The position numbers and the translations under genes were made by a program. A stretch of DNA of 64,000 nt from the NCBI RefSeq assembly GCF_014189455.1, contig NZ_CP050296.1, positions 6,630,001-6,694,000 of the forward strand, read 5' to 3'. Each line of letters starts with the position of its first letter. The stretch's first letter is position 1. Below are positions 19,178 through 29,598 of the stretch, piece by piece. Origin of the DNA: Mesorhizobium huakuii. Its GTDB lineage: Bacteria; Pseudomonadota; Alphaproteobacteria; Rhizobiales; Rhizobiaceae. The notes beneath the pieces are model-generated. The model saw only the letters and a list, made by a program, of their open reading frames with translations. It had not been told where the DNA came from and made no database searches.

Positions 19178-21346
19178 TCAGCTCCTGACCACCAGAGGCA
19201 CCAGCCCCTCATGCGGTTCGGCAAGGAAGGCGCCGACACGGTCCCCGACGCGCTGGAATGTCAGGTCCACCGACGCCTGCCCTACCGAAAGATGGCGAAT
19301 GACGAGGCTATCGATGCCGATAGGCAGGCGCGGCCGGGTCACATGGATCTCGCCTGTCCAGCCATCGATCTGAAGGCCGAGGCACGATTGCATGAGCATG
19401 AAGGCCGAGCCGGCGGACCAGGCTTGCGGCAGGCAAGCCACCGGATAGGCAATCGGTGCTTCGCCGGCCGCGCGCGTGAAGCCGCAAAACAGTTCGGGCA
19501 GCCGCATGTTGAAATGAACGGCGGATCCGAAGGTTCCACTCATCAGCCGCACCACGCTGTCGCGGTTGCCGTATCGCGCCAGTCCGGTGGCGCAGATCGC
19601 GGTGTCGTGCGGCCAGATGGACCCGTTGTGATAGGACATCGGATTGAAGAAGACCGCGTCGTCCGCCAGCGTCCGCAGTCCCCAGCCGGAATGGAACGAA
19701 GCCGACAGCAGTTGGTCGGCGACCATGCGCGCCCGGTCCGGACTGGGAAGGCCGACATAAAGCAGGTGACCGGCATTGGATGTGCGCACCTTGCAGGGTT
19801 GGCCTTCGCCGTCCAGTGCCAGCGCATAATAGCCGAGGTCTTCGATCCAGAAATGGCGCTCGACTTTTTGGCGAATGGCGTCGGCGCGTATTTCCCAGCT
19901 CTCCGACCGCTCCGTTTCGCCGCGCAGCCGCGCCAGTTTCGCCAGGCCCTGGAACGCCGCGAAGACATAGCCCTGCACCTCGACCAGGGCGATCGGCCCC
20001 TTCGGAATGCGGCCATCAGCGTGAAAGACGGAATCGAAACTGTCCTTCCAGCCCTGGTTGGCAAGGCCGGATTCCGCAGCGCGCTGGTAGGTGAGGAACC
20101 CCGTCGAACGGCTCGCCGTTTCGATCCACTCGGCCGCGGCGCACAGCGATGGCCACAGCGTATCGATAAAGGCTATGTCCCCCGTGCGGTCCGCATAGGC
20201 GCAGGCAAGATGGATATAGAGCGGCGTCGTGTCGACACCGCCGTAGTAGCGGCCGAACGGCAACTCGCTGAGTGCCACCATCTCGCCCTTGCGGGTCTCG
20301 TGCATGATCTTGCCGGGTTCGGAATCGCTGAAAGGCGAGGTCTCGGTCGCCTGGTGCTGGGCGAGAAACGCCAGCACGCCCCGCGCCAGACCAGGATTGA
20401 GCCAGAGCATCTGCAAGGCTGAAATCACCCCGTCCCGGCCGAAGGCGGTGGAGAACCAGGGAATGCCGGCATAGGGATAGGGCCCGGTCGGCAGTTCGGT
20501 CGTGAGCAGCGCGACATCGGCGCGCGCCCGCGCCATCCAGTCGTTGAAAACGCGGCCAGAACTGTGCAGCGTCGCACCATGCCGTCGCTTGGCGCGCATG
20601 CCGAAACGAGCACGGGCGGCAGCAGCACGAAACCGCTGGCTTTCGGGGCGATCGTCGGTCTCGTTGCCGACTTCCACGTACAGCGTCTGACTGCTGCGCT
20701 TGGTGACGGCGATGACGAAATCCGCCCGCTCAGAGGTCAGGTGATCGGGCGTCTGCGAAAATGAAATCGCGGATGTGCGCACCACCTTGTCCAGGCCTTC
20801 GTAGCGAAGCACAACCGCGCTCTGGGCAATCACAGCCGTATGGGCCGTTCCACGCTTCGAGCGGGTCGAGCCGCGGACCTCGAACATGTCGCGAAAATCG
20901 GCGGCAAAACGCAGCGACAGCAGGATCGTCGAATGCTCCCGGCTGTAGTTGGACAGCGTTATGCGCTCATAAAGCCTTTCCTCCCACAGCAACCTGACGC
21001 GCTCGATATGAATAGCGCCTTGCGGTATCTGGCGGCCAGCGGCGCTCTCAATCGGCAGATTGGTCAGGTTGGTGGTGAACAGCACATTGTCCTGGCTGAG
21101 CGACGCACCCAGCAACGATGTCGACCGCCCACCGACGGTCAGGCGGAATTCGGAAAGCACGCGCGTGTCGTCGCGAAAGAACCCGTCCCCGACGCCGCGT
21201 ATATCGCCATAGGCGTCGGCGACGACAAAGCAGTCGCCATGCTTGAGGGCGAAGAGCCTGTGCGGTTCCCGCGGCGCCGTCTCATCGAGAGACGCCAGTG
21301 CGATCGCCGGATCGAGCGTGCGCTCGTCAAGTGGGCTGATGGTCAA
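19178..21346 (-). CDS. Glycogen debranching-type amylo-alpha-1,6-glucosidase
   Basis: 722 residues with two regions: an N-terminal beta-rich domain of the debranching-enzyme type (FALKHGDCFVVADAYGDIRG and VGDGFFRDDTRVLSEF, up to ~300), and a C-terminal (alpha/alpha)6 glucosidase domain with AGIPWFSTAFGRDGVISALQ, FGRYYGGVDTTPLY and YHNGSIWPHDTAICATGL. Likely hydrolyses alpha-1,6 branches in cytosolic glucan. It lies between otsA and a GT4 gene on the same strand, which suggests a glycogen/trehalose remodelling unit. The exact substrate is not readable from the sequence. Confidence 0.85.
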   Translation of the reverse strand: MTISPLDERTLDPAIALASLDETAPREPHRLFALKHGDCFVVADAYGDIRGVGDGFFRDDTRVLSEFRLTVGGRSTSLLGASLSQDNVLFTTNLTNLPIESAAGRQIPQGAIHIERVRLLWEERLYERITLSNYSREHSTILLSLRFAADFRDMFEVRGSTRSKRGTAHTAVIAQSAVVLRYEGLDKVVRTSAISFSQTPDHLTSERADFVIAVTKRSSQTLYVEVGNETDDRPESQRFRAAAARARFGMRAKRRHGATLHSSGRVFNDWMARARADVALLTTELPTGPYPYAGIPWFSTAFGRDGVISALQMLWLNPGLARGVLAFLAQHQATETSPFSDSEPGKIMHETRKGEMVALSELPFGRYYGGVDTTPLYIHLACAYADRTGDIAFIDTLWPSLCAAAEWIETASRSTGFLTYQRAAESGLANQGWKDSFDSVFHADGRIPKGPIALVEVQGYVFAAFQGLAKLARLRGETERSESWEIRADAIRQKVERHFWIEDLGYYALALDGEGQPCKVRTSNAGHLLYVGLPSPDRARMVADQLLSASFHSGWGLRTLADDAVFFNPMSYHNGSIWPHDTAICATGLARYGNRDSVVRLMSGTFGSAVHFNMRLPELFCGFTRAAGEAPIAYPVACLPQAWSAGSAFMLMQSCLGLQIDGWTGEIHVTRPRLPIGIDSLVIRHLSVGQASVDLTFQRVGDRVGAFLAEPHEGLVPLVVRS

Positions 21347-21382
21347 TAGGCCTGTCCCTGTTCATTCTGAAAGGCACTTCCG

Positions 21383-22444
21383 TTATGAGGCCTTGACGTG
21401 ACCGCCGGCGTCGACCAGCTCTGCATAAGCGGCGGCGTAATCCTGCCCCATCCTGCGGGCTGAAAAGCGCCGCTCGAACACCGCCCTGACACGCCGTCTG
21501 TCGAGTTGCAGGAGAGCCGGCATGGAGGCAACGGCATCCTCTATGGTCTCGACGACGAAACCGGTCACGCCGTGATCGACGATCTCCGGCATGGCGCCGC
21601 AACTCCAGGCCATCACAGGCGTCCCGCACGCCATCGCCTCGATCACGGCAAGGCCGAACGGCTCCGGCCAATCGATCGGGAAAAGCAGGGCGGCTGCGTT
21701 CCCGAGAAACGCCGTCTTCTGCTGCTCATTGATCTCGCCGACATATTCGATCTGTTCGCCATCGATCAGCGGTTGGACGACTTCCTCGAAATAGGCGCGA
21801 TCGTCCTCACCGATCTTGGCCGCGAGCTTGAGTTTCAAGCCGGTGCGGCGGGCGATCTCGATCGCCCTGTCCGGTCGCTTGTCTCGCGACATCCTGCCGA
21901 GAAAGGCAAGATAGCCGCCATCGGAGCCCGCCTCGAAATCGGGCTCGTAGAGATTGACGGGCAGCCCGTGATGGATTGTCGCCAGCCAGTTCGCGGAGGC
22001 AAGCCGTGCCCGCTGGCTGCGGGATATGGAAATCATCGGGAAGCGCGGGAACCGGTCATAGGCTTGTGCGAGATCCGCGTAATCCAACCGGCCATGCGGC
22101 GTCGTCACCGTGCGCTGCGGCATGTCGCGGAAGAACGGAAAATGCAGGAAATGGCTGAGATGGAAGTGAATGACGTCGAAATCGTCGGCCCGTTTCCTCA
22201 CCTCGTCGAGCATCGAAAGATGCGCCGCGATCTCGGATTTCAGCGGACGCGGATCGAGACGCAGCGCCCGCTCGCGGCATGGCACGAGTTTGGCGGAGGT
22301 TTTCGTGTCGCCGCTGGCGAACAACGTCACCTCGTGGCCAAGGTCGACGAGCGCCTCGGTCAGGTAGGAAATAATGCGCTCGGTGCCGCCGTAGAGCCTT
22401 GGCGGCACGGATTCGTACAGTGGCGCGACATGGGCAATCTTCAT
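21383..22444 (-). CDS. Glycosyltransferase family 4 protein
   Basis: 353-residue GT-B fold enzyme. The N-terminal domain opens MKIAHVAPLYESVPP with a PRLYGGTERIISYLTEAL loop. The C-terminal donor-binding domain has YLAFLGRMSRDKRPDRAIEIA and the EPFGLAVIEAMACGTPVMAW motif (E-x7-E type). The donor sugar is unknown. Start at ATG 22444, because the conserved MKIAHVAP begins there although the frame extends to 22597. First gene of the run GT4 - glucosidase - otsA - otsB. Confidence 0.88.
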   Translation of the reverse strand: MKIAHVAPLYESVPPRLYGGTERIISYLTEALVDLGHEVTLFASGDTKTSAKLVPCRERALRLDPRPLKSEIAAHLSMLDEVRKRADDFDVIHFHLSHFLHFPFFRDMPQRTVTTPHGRLDYADLAQAYDRFPRFPMISISRSQRARLASANWLATIHHGLPVNLYEPDFEAGSDGGYLAFLGRMSRDKRPDRAIEIARRTGLKLKLAAKIGEDDRAYFEEVVQPLIDGEQIEYVGEINEQQKTAFLGNAAALLFPIDWPEPFGLAVIEAMACGTPVMAWSCGAMPEIVDHGVTGFVVETIEDAVASMPALLQLDRRRVRAVFERRFSARRMGQDYAAAYAELVDAGGHVKAS

Positions 22445-22616
22445 GGCCCGGCCTTCCCTCAATGAGCTGGTGATAGGAGCGAAATGCTTCAGGCGCAGTA
22501 TCGTTCCGGCCTGATTGCCAGATACGCCGAATGGTCGAAGAGCGTTTGATGTCCGACCTGGCCGCCCTATGTCCTTTTGGCTTGCCGAAATTTGCACTCT
22601 GCTGATGGAGGCTTAG

Positions 22617-23132
22617 GTGCAGGAACCGAATGATGTGCAGGAACCGAGGCATATCGCAGCCCGACGCCTGAGCATGATCATCGAACAATATGTCGAGGCC
22701 GGAAAACGGCGTTATGACTTTGTGTCGACGGATCAGGCCGCCAGGGTGATCCGCAAGATGCTGAAACCCGCGGACCCTGCCCTCCCTGACCGCAAGCTCG
22801 ACGATATGGTCGCAGCGCTCGCCGTCAAGAACGGTTTGGCGGTCGTCTTCGATCGCGGCGTCAGGGCACCGACCGAGGGCACCGAGGCCGACCTGAGCAC
22901 AAAGGAACCTCCCATGCGAGCACCAACGGAGACCCCGGATGTTGCCGGCGCGGTGGATGCCATTCTGGGCACTCAGACCGCCCCGCTTTCCCAAACCACT
23001 CCGCTATCAATGAGCGCGGTGATCTCGCTGCTGCGCCAACGCACAGGCACCAAGCGGTCTGACGCGGATCTGGAAGGCCTGATCGCGAAGAAGGCCGCCG
23101 TTCTGGACGTGCATCTGTCGAGGGGGGACTAA
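22617..23132 (+). CDS. Hypothetical protein with a possible internal duplication
   Basis: 171 residues; GTG start at 22617 chosen because GGAGG lies at the right distance (22607-22611). No recognised domain, no signal peptide, no membrane span. Two segments look alike: 42-81 (VIRKML ... LDDMVAALAVKNGLAVVFDRG) and 133-170 (VISLLR ... LEGLIAKKAAVLDVHLSRG), joined by a Pro/Thr-rich linker. This would be two copies of a small helical unit. Divergent from the GT4 gene. A strong hairpin follows at 23203. Confidence 0.6.
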   Translation: MQEPNDVQEPRHIAARRLSMIIEQYVEAGKRRYDFVSTDQAARVIRKMLKPADPALPDRKLDDMVAALAVKNGLAVVFDRGVRAPTEGTEADLSTKEPPMRAPTETPDVAGAVDAILGTQTAPLSQTTPLSMSAVISLLRQRTGTKRSDADLEGLIAKKAAVLDVHLSRGD

Positions 23133-23491
23133 CGGCCGCTGCGCGTGGCAAAGGTTCACGAACCTTCAGCTTTTCGCCATTGGGTAACGGTTCGCTCATA
23201 GGAAAAGCCCGCCACGGGAGCGACCCGCGGCGGGCTTTTGAAGTGGCTACATCCCTAAGGAATCGACCGCTGTATTTGTATTGTGCACCGCGTGATTGCC
23301 TTAGCCTATGGTGTGATCGCGGAAGTCTTGGCTCAAAGGCTCCCGCCCGTCTCGCTTCTGAATTGCCTCTCCCGGAAACGCTTCCCCACTCGAGACGACG
23401 TCGTCAAAAACCATTTTGTTGACCCGACATGCTCGACCCAGCGCCGCCAGTTTCGGTCTCGAACGATATTGCGTGATTTCAACTCGAAAAT
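23133..23491. other. Intergenic stretch without a recognised gene
   Basis: 359 bases between the hypothetical gene and the tRNA. It holds the terminator hairpin at 23203-23239. I see no convincing coding sequence, other RNA or repeat in the rest. Confidence 0.5.
23203..23239. terminator. Strong rho-independent-type hairpin
   Basis: AAAAGCCCGCC pairs with GGCGGGCTTTT around a GC-rich loop. Flanking A and T runs make it suitable as a terminator in either direction, for the 22617-23132 gene and for transcription coming from the tRNA side. Confidence 0.75.
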
Positions 23492-23567
23492 TGGTGAGCG
23501 CGATGGGATTCGAACCCATGACCTACTGATTAAAAGTCAGTTGCTCTACCGGCTGAGCTACGCGCTC
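23492..23567 (-). tRNA. tRNA-Lys (TTT anticodon)
   Basis: 76-nt cloverleaf on the minus strand with CCA encoded. The acceptor stem GAGCGCG pairs with CGCGCTC (discriminator A), the D arm contains TAGCTCAGCCGGTAGAGCA, the anticodon loop reads CTTTTAA giving anticodon TTT, and the T arm contains GGGTTCGAATCCC. No integrase or repeat of its 3' end is nearby, so it does not look like an occupied integration site. Confidence 0.97.
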
Positions 23568-23871
23568 CCGTGGGCGCGAAAAGGCGGCCCTCGAAATTGC
23601 GCGGAACATAGGGAGAGTGCCTCGACCGGTCAACCGGAAAAAGCGCGTGCGCGGGCCATACTTTTCAAGCACTGCCACCATGCCTGCCTGCCCGCTTCGG
23701 TCACGAGCGCTACGCTCCTCGCGAAGCAATAGCGCTGCCTCTCGTCGACACCGGTCACAGGCCGGAGAAATATTACAAATCAGCAACTTGGGATTTGGCG
23801 AGGAACCTTCCCGCATATCGCCCGTTGTCTCGCCACAAGGGACGTCAATCACCCTTTCGAAGGAGAAGACA
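23568..23871. other. Intergenic stretch between tRNA-Lys and the BA14K gene
   Basis: About 300 bases. It must contain the promoters of the divergent tRNA-Lys and BA14K genes. I see no gene; an open frame continuing upstream from the BA14K gene lacks family character. Confidence 0.45.
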
Positions 23872-24378
23872 GTGAACAAGATCGTATCGGGTATACTGGC
23901 GACCACTTTGTCAGTTTCATTCGCTGCAGCGGCCATGCCGGCCAATGCTGCTCAGATGTTTGTGCCCCAGGCATCAGGGACTTCGTCAGATATCGTGAAT
24001 GTCGGCGAGTCTCGCTACGACCAGTGGCGTCATGGCAATCGTCATTTCAATGGCAATCGCAATTTTGGCAACCGCAATTTCAACGGCAATCGTAGCTTTG
24101 CGCGAAACAATGACGGCGGCGGCTACTGGAACGGCCATCGCGGCTATCGCGACTATCATCGCGGCTATCGCCGTCACGGCGACTATTGGTTCCCGCTGGC
24201 AGCGTTCGCGACTGGTGCGCTGATCACCGGTGCGATCATCAACAGCGAGAACAATCGCGTCTACGAAGGCAACTCGCATGTCCAGTGGTGCTACGACCGT
24301 TATCGCAGCTACCGCGCTTCGGACAACACCTTCCAGCCGAACTACGGTCCGCGGCAGGAGTGCCGCTCGCCTTACTGA
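23872..24378 (+). CDS. BA14K family secreted protein
   Basis: 168 residues from GTG 23872, which follows AAGGAGAAGAC. A signal peptide ([26 protein letters not shown]) is followed by a low-complexity Asn/Gly/Arg/Phe/Tyr-rich region with repeated [18 protein letters not shown] and [18 protein letters not shown] hydrophobic segment ([17 protein letters not shown]) comes next, then the C-terminal BA14K motif [21 protein letters not shown] and a final Cys. Brucella BA14K is an immunoreactive, lectin-like surface protein; the role here is unknown. Confidence 0.85.
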   Translation: MNKIVSGILATTLSVSFAAAAMPANAAQMFVPQASGTSSDIVNVGESRYDQWRHGNRHFNGNRNFGNRNFNGNRSFARNNDGGGYWNGHRGYRDYHRGYRRHGDYWFPLAAFATGALITGAIINSENNRVYEGNSHVQWCYDRYRSYRASDNTFQPNYGPRQECRSPY

Positions 24379-24418
24379 TCCAAGGTTGAGTGTCAGTAGA
24401 TGAGTATGAGTAAGGGAC

Positions 24419-24446
24419 CCGCGTCGGAACGGCGCGGGCCTTTTCC
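24419..24446 (+). terminator. Rho-independent terminator after the BA14K gene
   Basis: CCCGCG (24419-24424) pairs with CGCGGG (24434-24439), followed by CCTTTTCC. Located about 40 bases past the BA14K stop codon. Confidence 0.7.
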
Positions 24447-24488
24447 GTATGACTTTCAGCATCCCGATCAGCGGAATGAAGTTTCCAG

Positions 24489-24965
24489 TCAGTTCGCCCA
24501 GTCTACGCGTTTGAGGATCAGATAAAGGCCACCCCCTTCCCCGCGCGGAGAGCGGTAAGCGCCGAGTGCGTCGCATATCCGCACCATCGCCGCCGTCAGG
24601 TCCCAACCCAGTGCTTCCAGGTCGTCTTTCGTGTCGGTCACATAGGCCTGCTGAAGTTCGGCGATATCGTTCTCCTCGCCGAAGGAACGAACCCGCTTTG
24701 CGTCGCCGAGAAGTTCGCCAGGCAAGTTTGAATTCGACCAGGCCCAGAGCCAATTGCCAGCTTTCGCGCTCGTCGAACCAGCAATCTGAATCTCGGCAAC
24801 GACCTTGACGGTACCATTGTCCGAAAACAGGAGCCTGCCGGTCGTCAGGTCGTAGTCATAGCGCGGCCAGTGACCGAGGCGGAACTCCTTCTCCAAAATG
24901 GCATTCTTGGCGGTTAGCTGTTCAAAAGCCTCGTCGCGCCAAGCAGGATACCAGTCTGGCTGCAT
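24489..24965 (-). CDS. Hypothetical protein (possibly DUF6882-like)
   Basis: 158 residues, no signal peptide or membrane span. Trp-rich segments WYPAWRDEAFEQL and GNWLWAWSNSNLP suggest the DUF6882 type, but I am not certain. ATG 24965 is chosen; an in-frame GTG three codons upstream is an alternative. It lies downstream of glpK on the same strand but is separated from it by about 33 bases, so read-through is possible. Confidence 0.6.
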   Translation of the reverse strand: MQPDWYPAWRDEAFEQLTAKNAILEKEFRLGHWPRYDYDLTTGRLLFSDNGTVKVVAEIQIAGSTSAKAGNWLWAWSNSNLPGELLGDAKRVRSFGEENDIAELQQAYVTDTKDDLEALGWDLTAAMVRICDALGAYRSPRGEGGGLYLILKRVDWAN

Positions 24966-24998
24966 GTCCCCCACCTTCAGCTCGTTCTGTGGTGACCG

Positions 24999-26492
24999 TT
25001 ATGGCACGCTCAGCGTCCTGCGCACAGCATCGCGCCAGCCTGCCAGCTTGGCGGACCGCGTGGCGATATCCATCTCCGGCTTGAACCGCCGCTCGAGCGC
25101 CCAGCTCTTGGCGAACTCCTTCGCCTTCGGCCACACTCCGGCTTTCGAGCCGGCGAGCCAGGCCGCACCCAGCGCGGTCGTCTCGAGGATGGTCGGGCGG
25201 TCAACCGGCGCGTCGAGTATGTCGGCGAGCCGCTGCATGGTCCAATCCGACGCCACCATGCCGCCGTCGACCCTCAGCACAGTTTTCGCCGAAGTGCCCT
25301 TCCAGTCCTTGCGCATGGCGTCGAGCAGGTCACGGGTCTGATAGGCGACGGCTTCGAGTGCGGCGCGGGCAAATTCTGCCGGTCCGGAATTGCGGGTTAG
25401 CCCAAAAATCGCGCCCCGTGCCTCTGCATCCCAATGCGGGGCGCCGAGACCGACAAAGGCCGGTACCAGATAGACGTTCTGCGTCGGGTCGGCCTCGGCA
25501 GCCAGTTGCCCGCTATGCTCGGCCTTGCCGATCACCTTGATGCCATCGCGCAGCCATTGCACGGCAGCCCCTGCGATGAAGATCGAGCCTTCCAGCGCAT
25601 AGGTTGTCTTGCCGTTCAGCCGATAGGCTATGGTGGTCAAAAGCCGGTTCTTCGACCGGACTAGGTCGCTTCCGGTGTTGAGCAGCGCGAAACAGCCGGT
25701 GCCGTAGGTGGATTTCATCATGCCTGGCTCGAAGCAGGCCTGGCCGATGGTCGCGGCATGCTGGTCGCCCGCGACACCGAGGATTTTTATCTCGGCGCCG
25801 AAGAGATTTTTCTCGGTCACTCCATAATCATCGGCGCAGTCTTTCACCTGCGGCAGCATTTTTGCCGGGATGTCGAGAATGGCCAAAAGCTCGTCGTCCC
25901 AGGCATTTTCCGCGATGTTGTAGACCAGCGTGCGCGAGGCGTTGGTGGCGTCGGTGGCGTGGACCTTGCCGCCGGTCAGCCGCCAGATCAGAAAACTGTC
26001 GATGGTGCCGGCCAGCAATTCGCCCTTCTCGGCGCGTTTCCTGGCGCCCTTCACCTTGTCGAGCATCCAGGCGATCTTGGTGCCGGAGAAGTAGGGATCG
26101 AGCAGCAAGCCTGTCTTGCGCGTGAATTTCTTCTCCAGGCCCTGCTTCTTCAGTTTCTGGCAGAGCGGCGCGGTACGGCGGTCCTGCCAGACGATGGCGT
26201 TGTGGATCGGCTTGCCCGTCGCTCTGTCCCAGATCACAACGGTCTCACGCTGGTTGGTGATGCCGATCGCCGCGACATCAGACGCTTCGCTGCCAGCATT
26301 CTTCAGAGCGGCCTTGACTGTGGCGATGACACTTGCCCAGATCTCTTCCGGATCGTGCTCGACCCAGCCGGAGGCCGGATAGTGCTGGGTGAATTCCTGC
26401 TGGCCGCTGCCGACGACTTTCATCTGGCCGTCGAACAGGATCGCCCGGGTCGACGTCGTTCCCTGGTCGATTGCCAGCACAAAACCGTTCAT
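24999..26492 (-). CDS. glpK: Glycerol kinase
   Basis: 497 residues, the usual length. Phosphorylates glycerol with ATP to trap it as glycerol-3-phosphate. The N-terminal [18 protein letters not shown] phosphate-binding loop, [25 protein letters not shown] and the FGGY-family motif [18 protein letters not shown] are present. Start ATG 26492 follows GGAGGA. Last gene of the glp operon, separated from glpV by a stem-loop that may set a lower level for this gene. Confidence 0.97.
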   Translation of the reverse strand: MNGFVLAIDQGTTSTRAILFDGQMKVVGSGQQEFTQHYPASGWVEHDPEEIWASVIATVKAALKNAGSEASDVAAIGITNQRETVVIWDRATGKPIHNAIVWQDRRTAPLCQKLKKQGLEKKFTRKTGLLLDPYFSGTKIAWMLDKVKGARKRAEKGELLAGTIDSFLIWRLTGGKVHATDATNASRTLVYNIAENAWDDELLAILDIPAKMLPQVKDCADDYGVTEKNLFGAEIKILGVAGDQHAATIGQACFEPGMMKSTYGTGCFALLNTGSDLVRSKNRLLTTIAYRLNGKTTYALEGSIFIAGAAVQWLRDGIKVIGKAEHSGQLAAEADPTQNVYLVPAFVGLGAPHWDAEARGAIFGLTRNSGPAEFARAALEAVAYQTRDLLDAMRKDWKGTSAKTVLRVDGGMVASDWTMQRLADILDAPVDRPTILETTALGAAWLAGSKAGVWPKAKEFAKSWALERRFKPEMDIATRSAKLAGWRDAVRRTLSVP

Positions 26493-26521
26493 CCCAACGT
26501 CCTCCGCCTCGATACAAAGAA

Positions 26522-26546
26522 GGGAGACGGCAACGCGCCGCCTCCC
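26522..26546. promoter_or_regulatory. Stem-loop between glpV and glpK
   Basis: GGGAGaCGGC pairs with GCCGcCTCCC around a five-base loop, in the 90-base gap between glpV and glpK. A structure here could stabilise the glpV message or attenuate read-through into glpK, as is common after solute-binding-protein genes. Confidence 0.5.
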
Positions 26547-26582
26547 CCAGTTTCACACGGGCGCGAACGCCCGCATAGACAG

Positions 26583-28307
26583 TTACTTCTGCCAGCTCTT
26601 CACCAGCTCGTCATAGTTGATGGTGATCGGCTTGTCCTTCTCCTTCTCGAGCTTCAGCTGAGGCGCCAGATTGCCGCCCTTGACCGCGTCGGCGTTCCAG
26701 TAGGCAAGGTCATGCTCTTCGGCCATCTTCGGTCCGATGTCGCCCTGGACACCGGATTTCTCGATACGGGCCATGACTTTTTCCTGATCGGCGCAGAGCG
26801 AATCCATGGCTTCCTGCGGTGTCTTGGCACCCGAGGATGCGTCACCGATGTTCTGCCACCAGAGCTGCGCCAGCTTCGGATAGTCCGGCACGTTTGTACC
26901 GGTCGGCGTCCACTGCACACGGGCCGGCGAGCGATAAAACTCGATCAGACCGCCGAGCTTCGGCGCACGTTCGGTAAAGCTCTTGTCATGGATGGTGGAG
27001 TCGCGAATGAAGGTCAGGCCAACCTGGCTCTTCTTCACGTCGACGGTCTTCGAGGTGACGAACTGCGCATAAAGCCACGCGGCCTTGGCGCGGTCGGTCG
27101 GCGTCGACTTCATCAGCGTCCAGGAACCGACGTCCTGATAGCCGAGCTTCATGCCGTCCTTCCAGTATGAGCCGTGCGGCGACGGCGCCATGCGCCACTT
27201 CGGCGTGCCGTCGTCGTTCATGACCGGCAGGCCGGGCTTGACCATGTCGGCGGTGAACGCGGTGTACCAGAAGATCTGCTGGGCAACATTGCCTTGCGAC
27301 GGCACGGGGCCGGATTCGGAGAAGGTCATGCCCTGGGCTTCCGGCGGCGCATAGGCTTTCAGCCAATCAAGATACTTCTGGATGGCGTAGACCGATGCTG
27401 GTCCATTGGTGTCGCCGCCGCGCGCGGTGCACGAGCCGACAGGCCGCGAATTCGCATCGACCTTGATACCCCATTCATCGACCGGCACACCGTTCGGCAG
27501 GCCCTTGTCGCCATTGCCGGCCATCGACAGCCAGGCGTCGGTGAACCGCCAGCCGAGCGACGGATCCTTCTTGCCGTAGTCCATGTGGCCATAGACCTTC
27601 TTGCCGTTGACGTCGCGGCCGGTGAAGAATTCGGCAATGTCCTCATAGGCCGACCAGTTGACCGGCACGCCGAGATCGTAGCCGTACTTGGCCTTGAAGT
27701 CGGCCTTGTTCTTCTCATCGTTGAACCAGTCGTAACGGAACCAGTAGAGGTTCGCGAACTGCTGGTCGGGCAGCTGGTAGAGCTTCTTGTCCGGCGCGGT
27801 GGTGAACTTGGTGCCGATGAAGTCGTCGACGTCGAGCATCGGATCGGTAACATCCTTGCCTTCGCCCGCCATCCAGTCGGTCAGGTTGCGCACCTGCTGG
27901 TAGCGCCAGTGAGTGCCGATCAGATCCGAATCGTTGACCCAGCCGTCATAGATGTTCTGGCCGGTCTGCATCTGGGTCTGGATCTTTTCGACGACGTCGC
28001 CTTCCTGGATGACGTCATGCGTGACCTTGATGCCGGTGATGGCGGTGAAGGCCGGTGCCAGCACCTCTGACTCATACTTGTGGGTCGTCAGGGTTTCCGA
28101 GACCACCTTGATGTCCATGCCGGCGAAGGGCTTGGCCGCGTCGATAAACCACTGCATCTGCTTTTCCTGGTCGGCACGGGAAAGCGTCGACACACCGCCT
28201 ATCTCCTTGTCCAGAAAGGCTTTTGCCTCATCCATCCCGGCATAGGCATTGCCTACGCCGAGCAACAGGACAAGGGCCGTTGTTGATGTTAAAAATTGCC
28301 GTCGCAT
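26583..28307 (-). CDS. glpV: Glycerol ABC transporter substrate-binding protein
   Basis: 574-residue periplasmic binding protein with a signal peptide (MRRQFLTSTTALVLLLGVGNAYA, cleavage before GMDEAK). Its length and sequence match the large rhizobial glycerol-binding proteins of the glpSTPQUV system (FADNIYWFRYDW-like region at FANLYWFRYDWFNDE). It delivers glycerol to the GlpP/GlpQ permease. It is the seventh gene after glpD, S, T, P, Q and U, with stem-loops on both sides. The function comes mainly from family and operon context. Confidence 0.93.
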   Translation of the reverse strand: MRRQFLTSTTALVLLLGVGNAYAGMDEAKAFLDKEIGGVSTLSRADQEKQMQWFIDAAKPFAGMDIKVVSETLTTHKYESEVLAPAFTAITGIKVTHDVIQEGDVVEKIQTQMQTGQNIYDGWVNDSDLIGTHWRYQQVRNLTDWMAGEGKDVTDPMLDVDDFIGTKFTTAPDKKLYQLPDQQFANLYWFRYDWFNDEKNKADFKAKYGYDLGVPVNWSAYEDIAEFFTGRDVNGKKVYGHMDYGKKDPSLGWRFTDAWLSMAGNGDKGLPNGVPVDEWGIKVDANSRPVGSCTARGGDTNGPASVYAIQKYLDWLKAYAPPEAQGMTFSESGPVPSQGNVAQQIFWYTAFTADMVKPGLPVMNDDGTPKWRMAPSPHGSYWKDGMKLGYQDVGSWTLMKSTPTDRAKAAWLYAQFVTSKTVDVKKSQVGLTFIRDSTIHDKSFTERAPKLGGLIEFYRSPARVQWTPTGTNVPDYPKLAQLWWQNIGDASSGAKTPQEAMDSLCADQEKVMARIEKSGVQGDIGPKMAEEHDLAYWNADAVKGGNLAPQLKLEKEKDKPITINYDELVKSWQK

Positions 28308-28344
28308 GTGTTTCCTCCACTGTTTCAGGTTTCAAGTGCGATCT

Positions 28345-28372
28345 GGAGCGGCGGCCGGCACGCTGCCGCTCC
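28345..28372. promoter_or_regulatory. Stem-loop between glpU and glpV
   Basis: GGAGCGGC (28345-28352) pairs with GCCGCTCC (28365-28372) with a 12-base loop. It lies directly upstream of glpV and could protect or separate the abundant glpV message. Confidence 0.5.
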
Positions 28373-28386
28373 AACAGTTTCCCCCT

Positions 28387-28676
28387 CTATACGTAACGGA
28401 ACACGCCGATGGCGTAGACCACGGAGAGAGCGAGAGCCCACCAGAGGCTCGGTCCGACAAGACCCAGCCAAGCGAGATGGATAAAGGCGCTGCCGAGCAG
28501 CGACAGGAACAGGCGGTCGCCGCGCGTCGTCTCGAAGCGCAGCAGGCCGACGCGCGGATTGCCGCCCGGCGAGGCGTATTCCCAGGCGCCCATGCCGACC
28601 AGCAGCAGAGCGATGACGCCAAAAAAAGCGGCCGTCGGCCAGGTCCATGCCATCCAGGAGAAGTCGAAGTTCATGA

Positions 28677-28680
<4 letters not shown>
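28387..28680 (-). CDS. glpU: GlpU, small DUF2160 membrane protein of the glycerol transporter
   Basis: 97 residues with two or three membrane spans (WTWPTAAFFGVIALLLVGMG and the C-terminal WWALALSVVYAIGVFRYV). The family DUF2160 is found almost only in rhizobial-type glycerol ABC operons between glpQ and glpV. The biochemical role is unknown. Start ATG 28680 overlaps the glpQ stop as ATGA, which decides the start over the inner ATG at 28674. Confidence 0.88.
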
Positions 28681-29597
<917 letters not shown>

Positions 29598-29598
29598 C

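Noticed and set aside
23492..23567. tRNA-Lys as an integration site
   Set aside because: No integrase, no repeat of the 3' end, normal composition around it.
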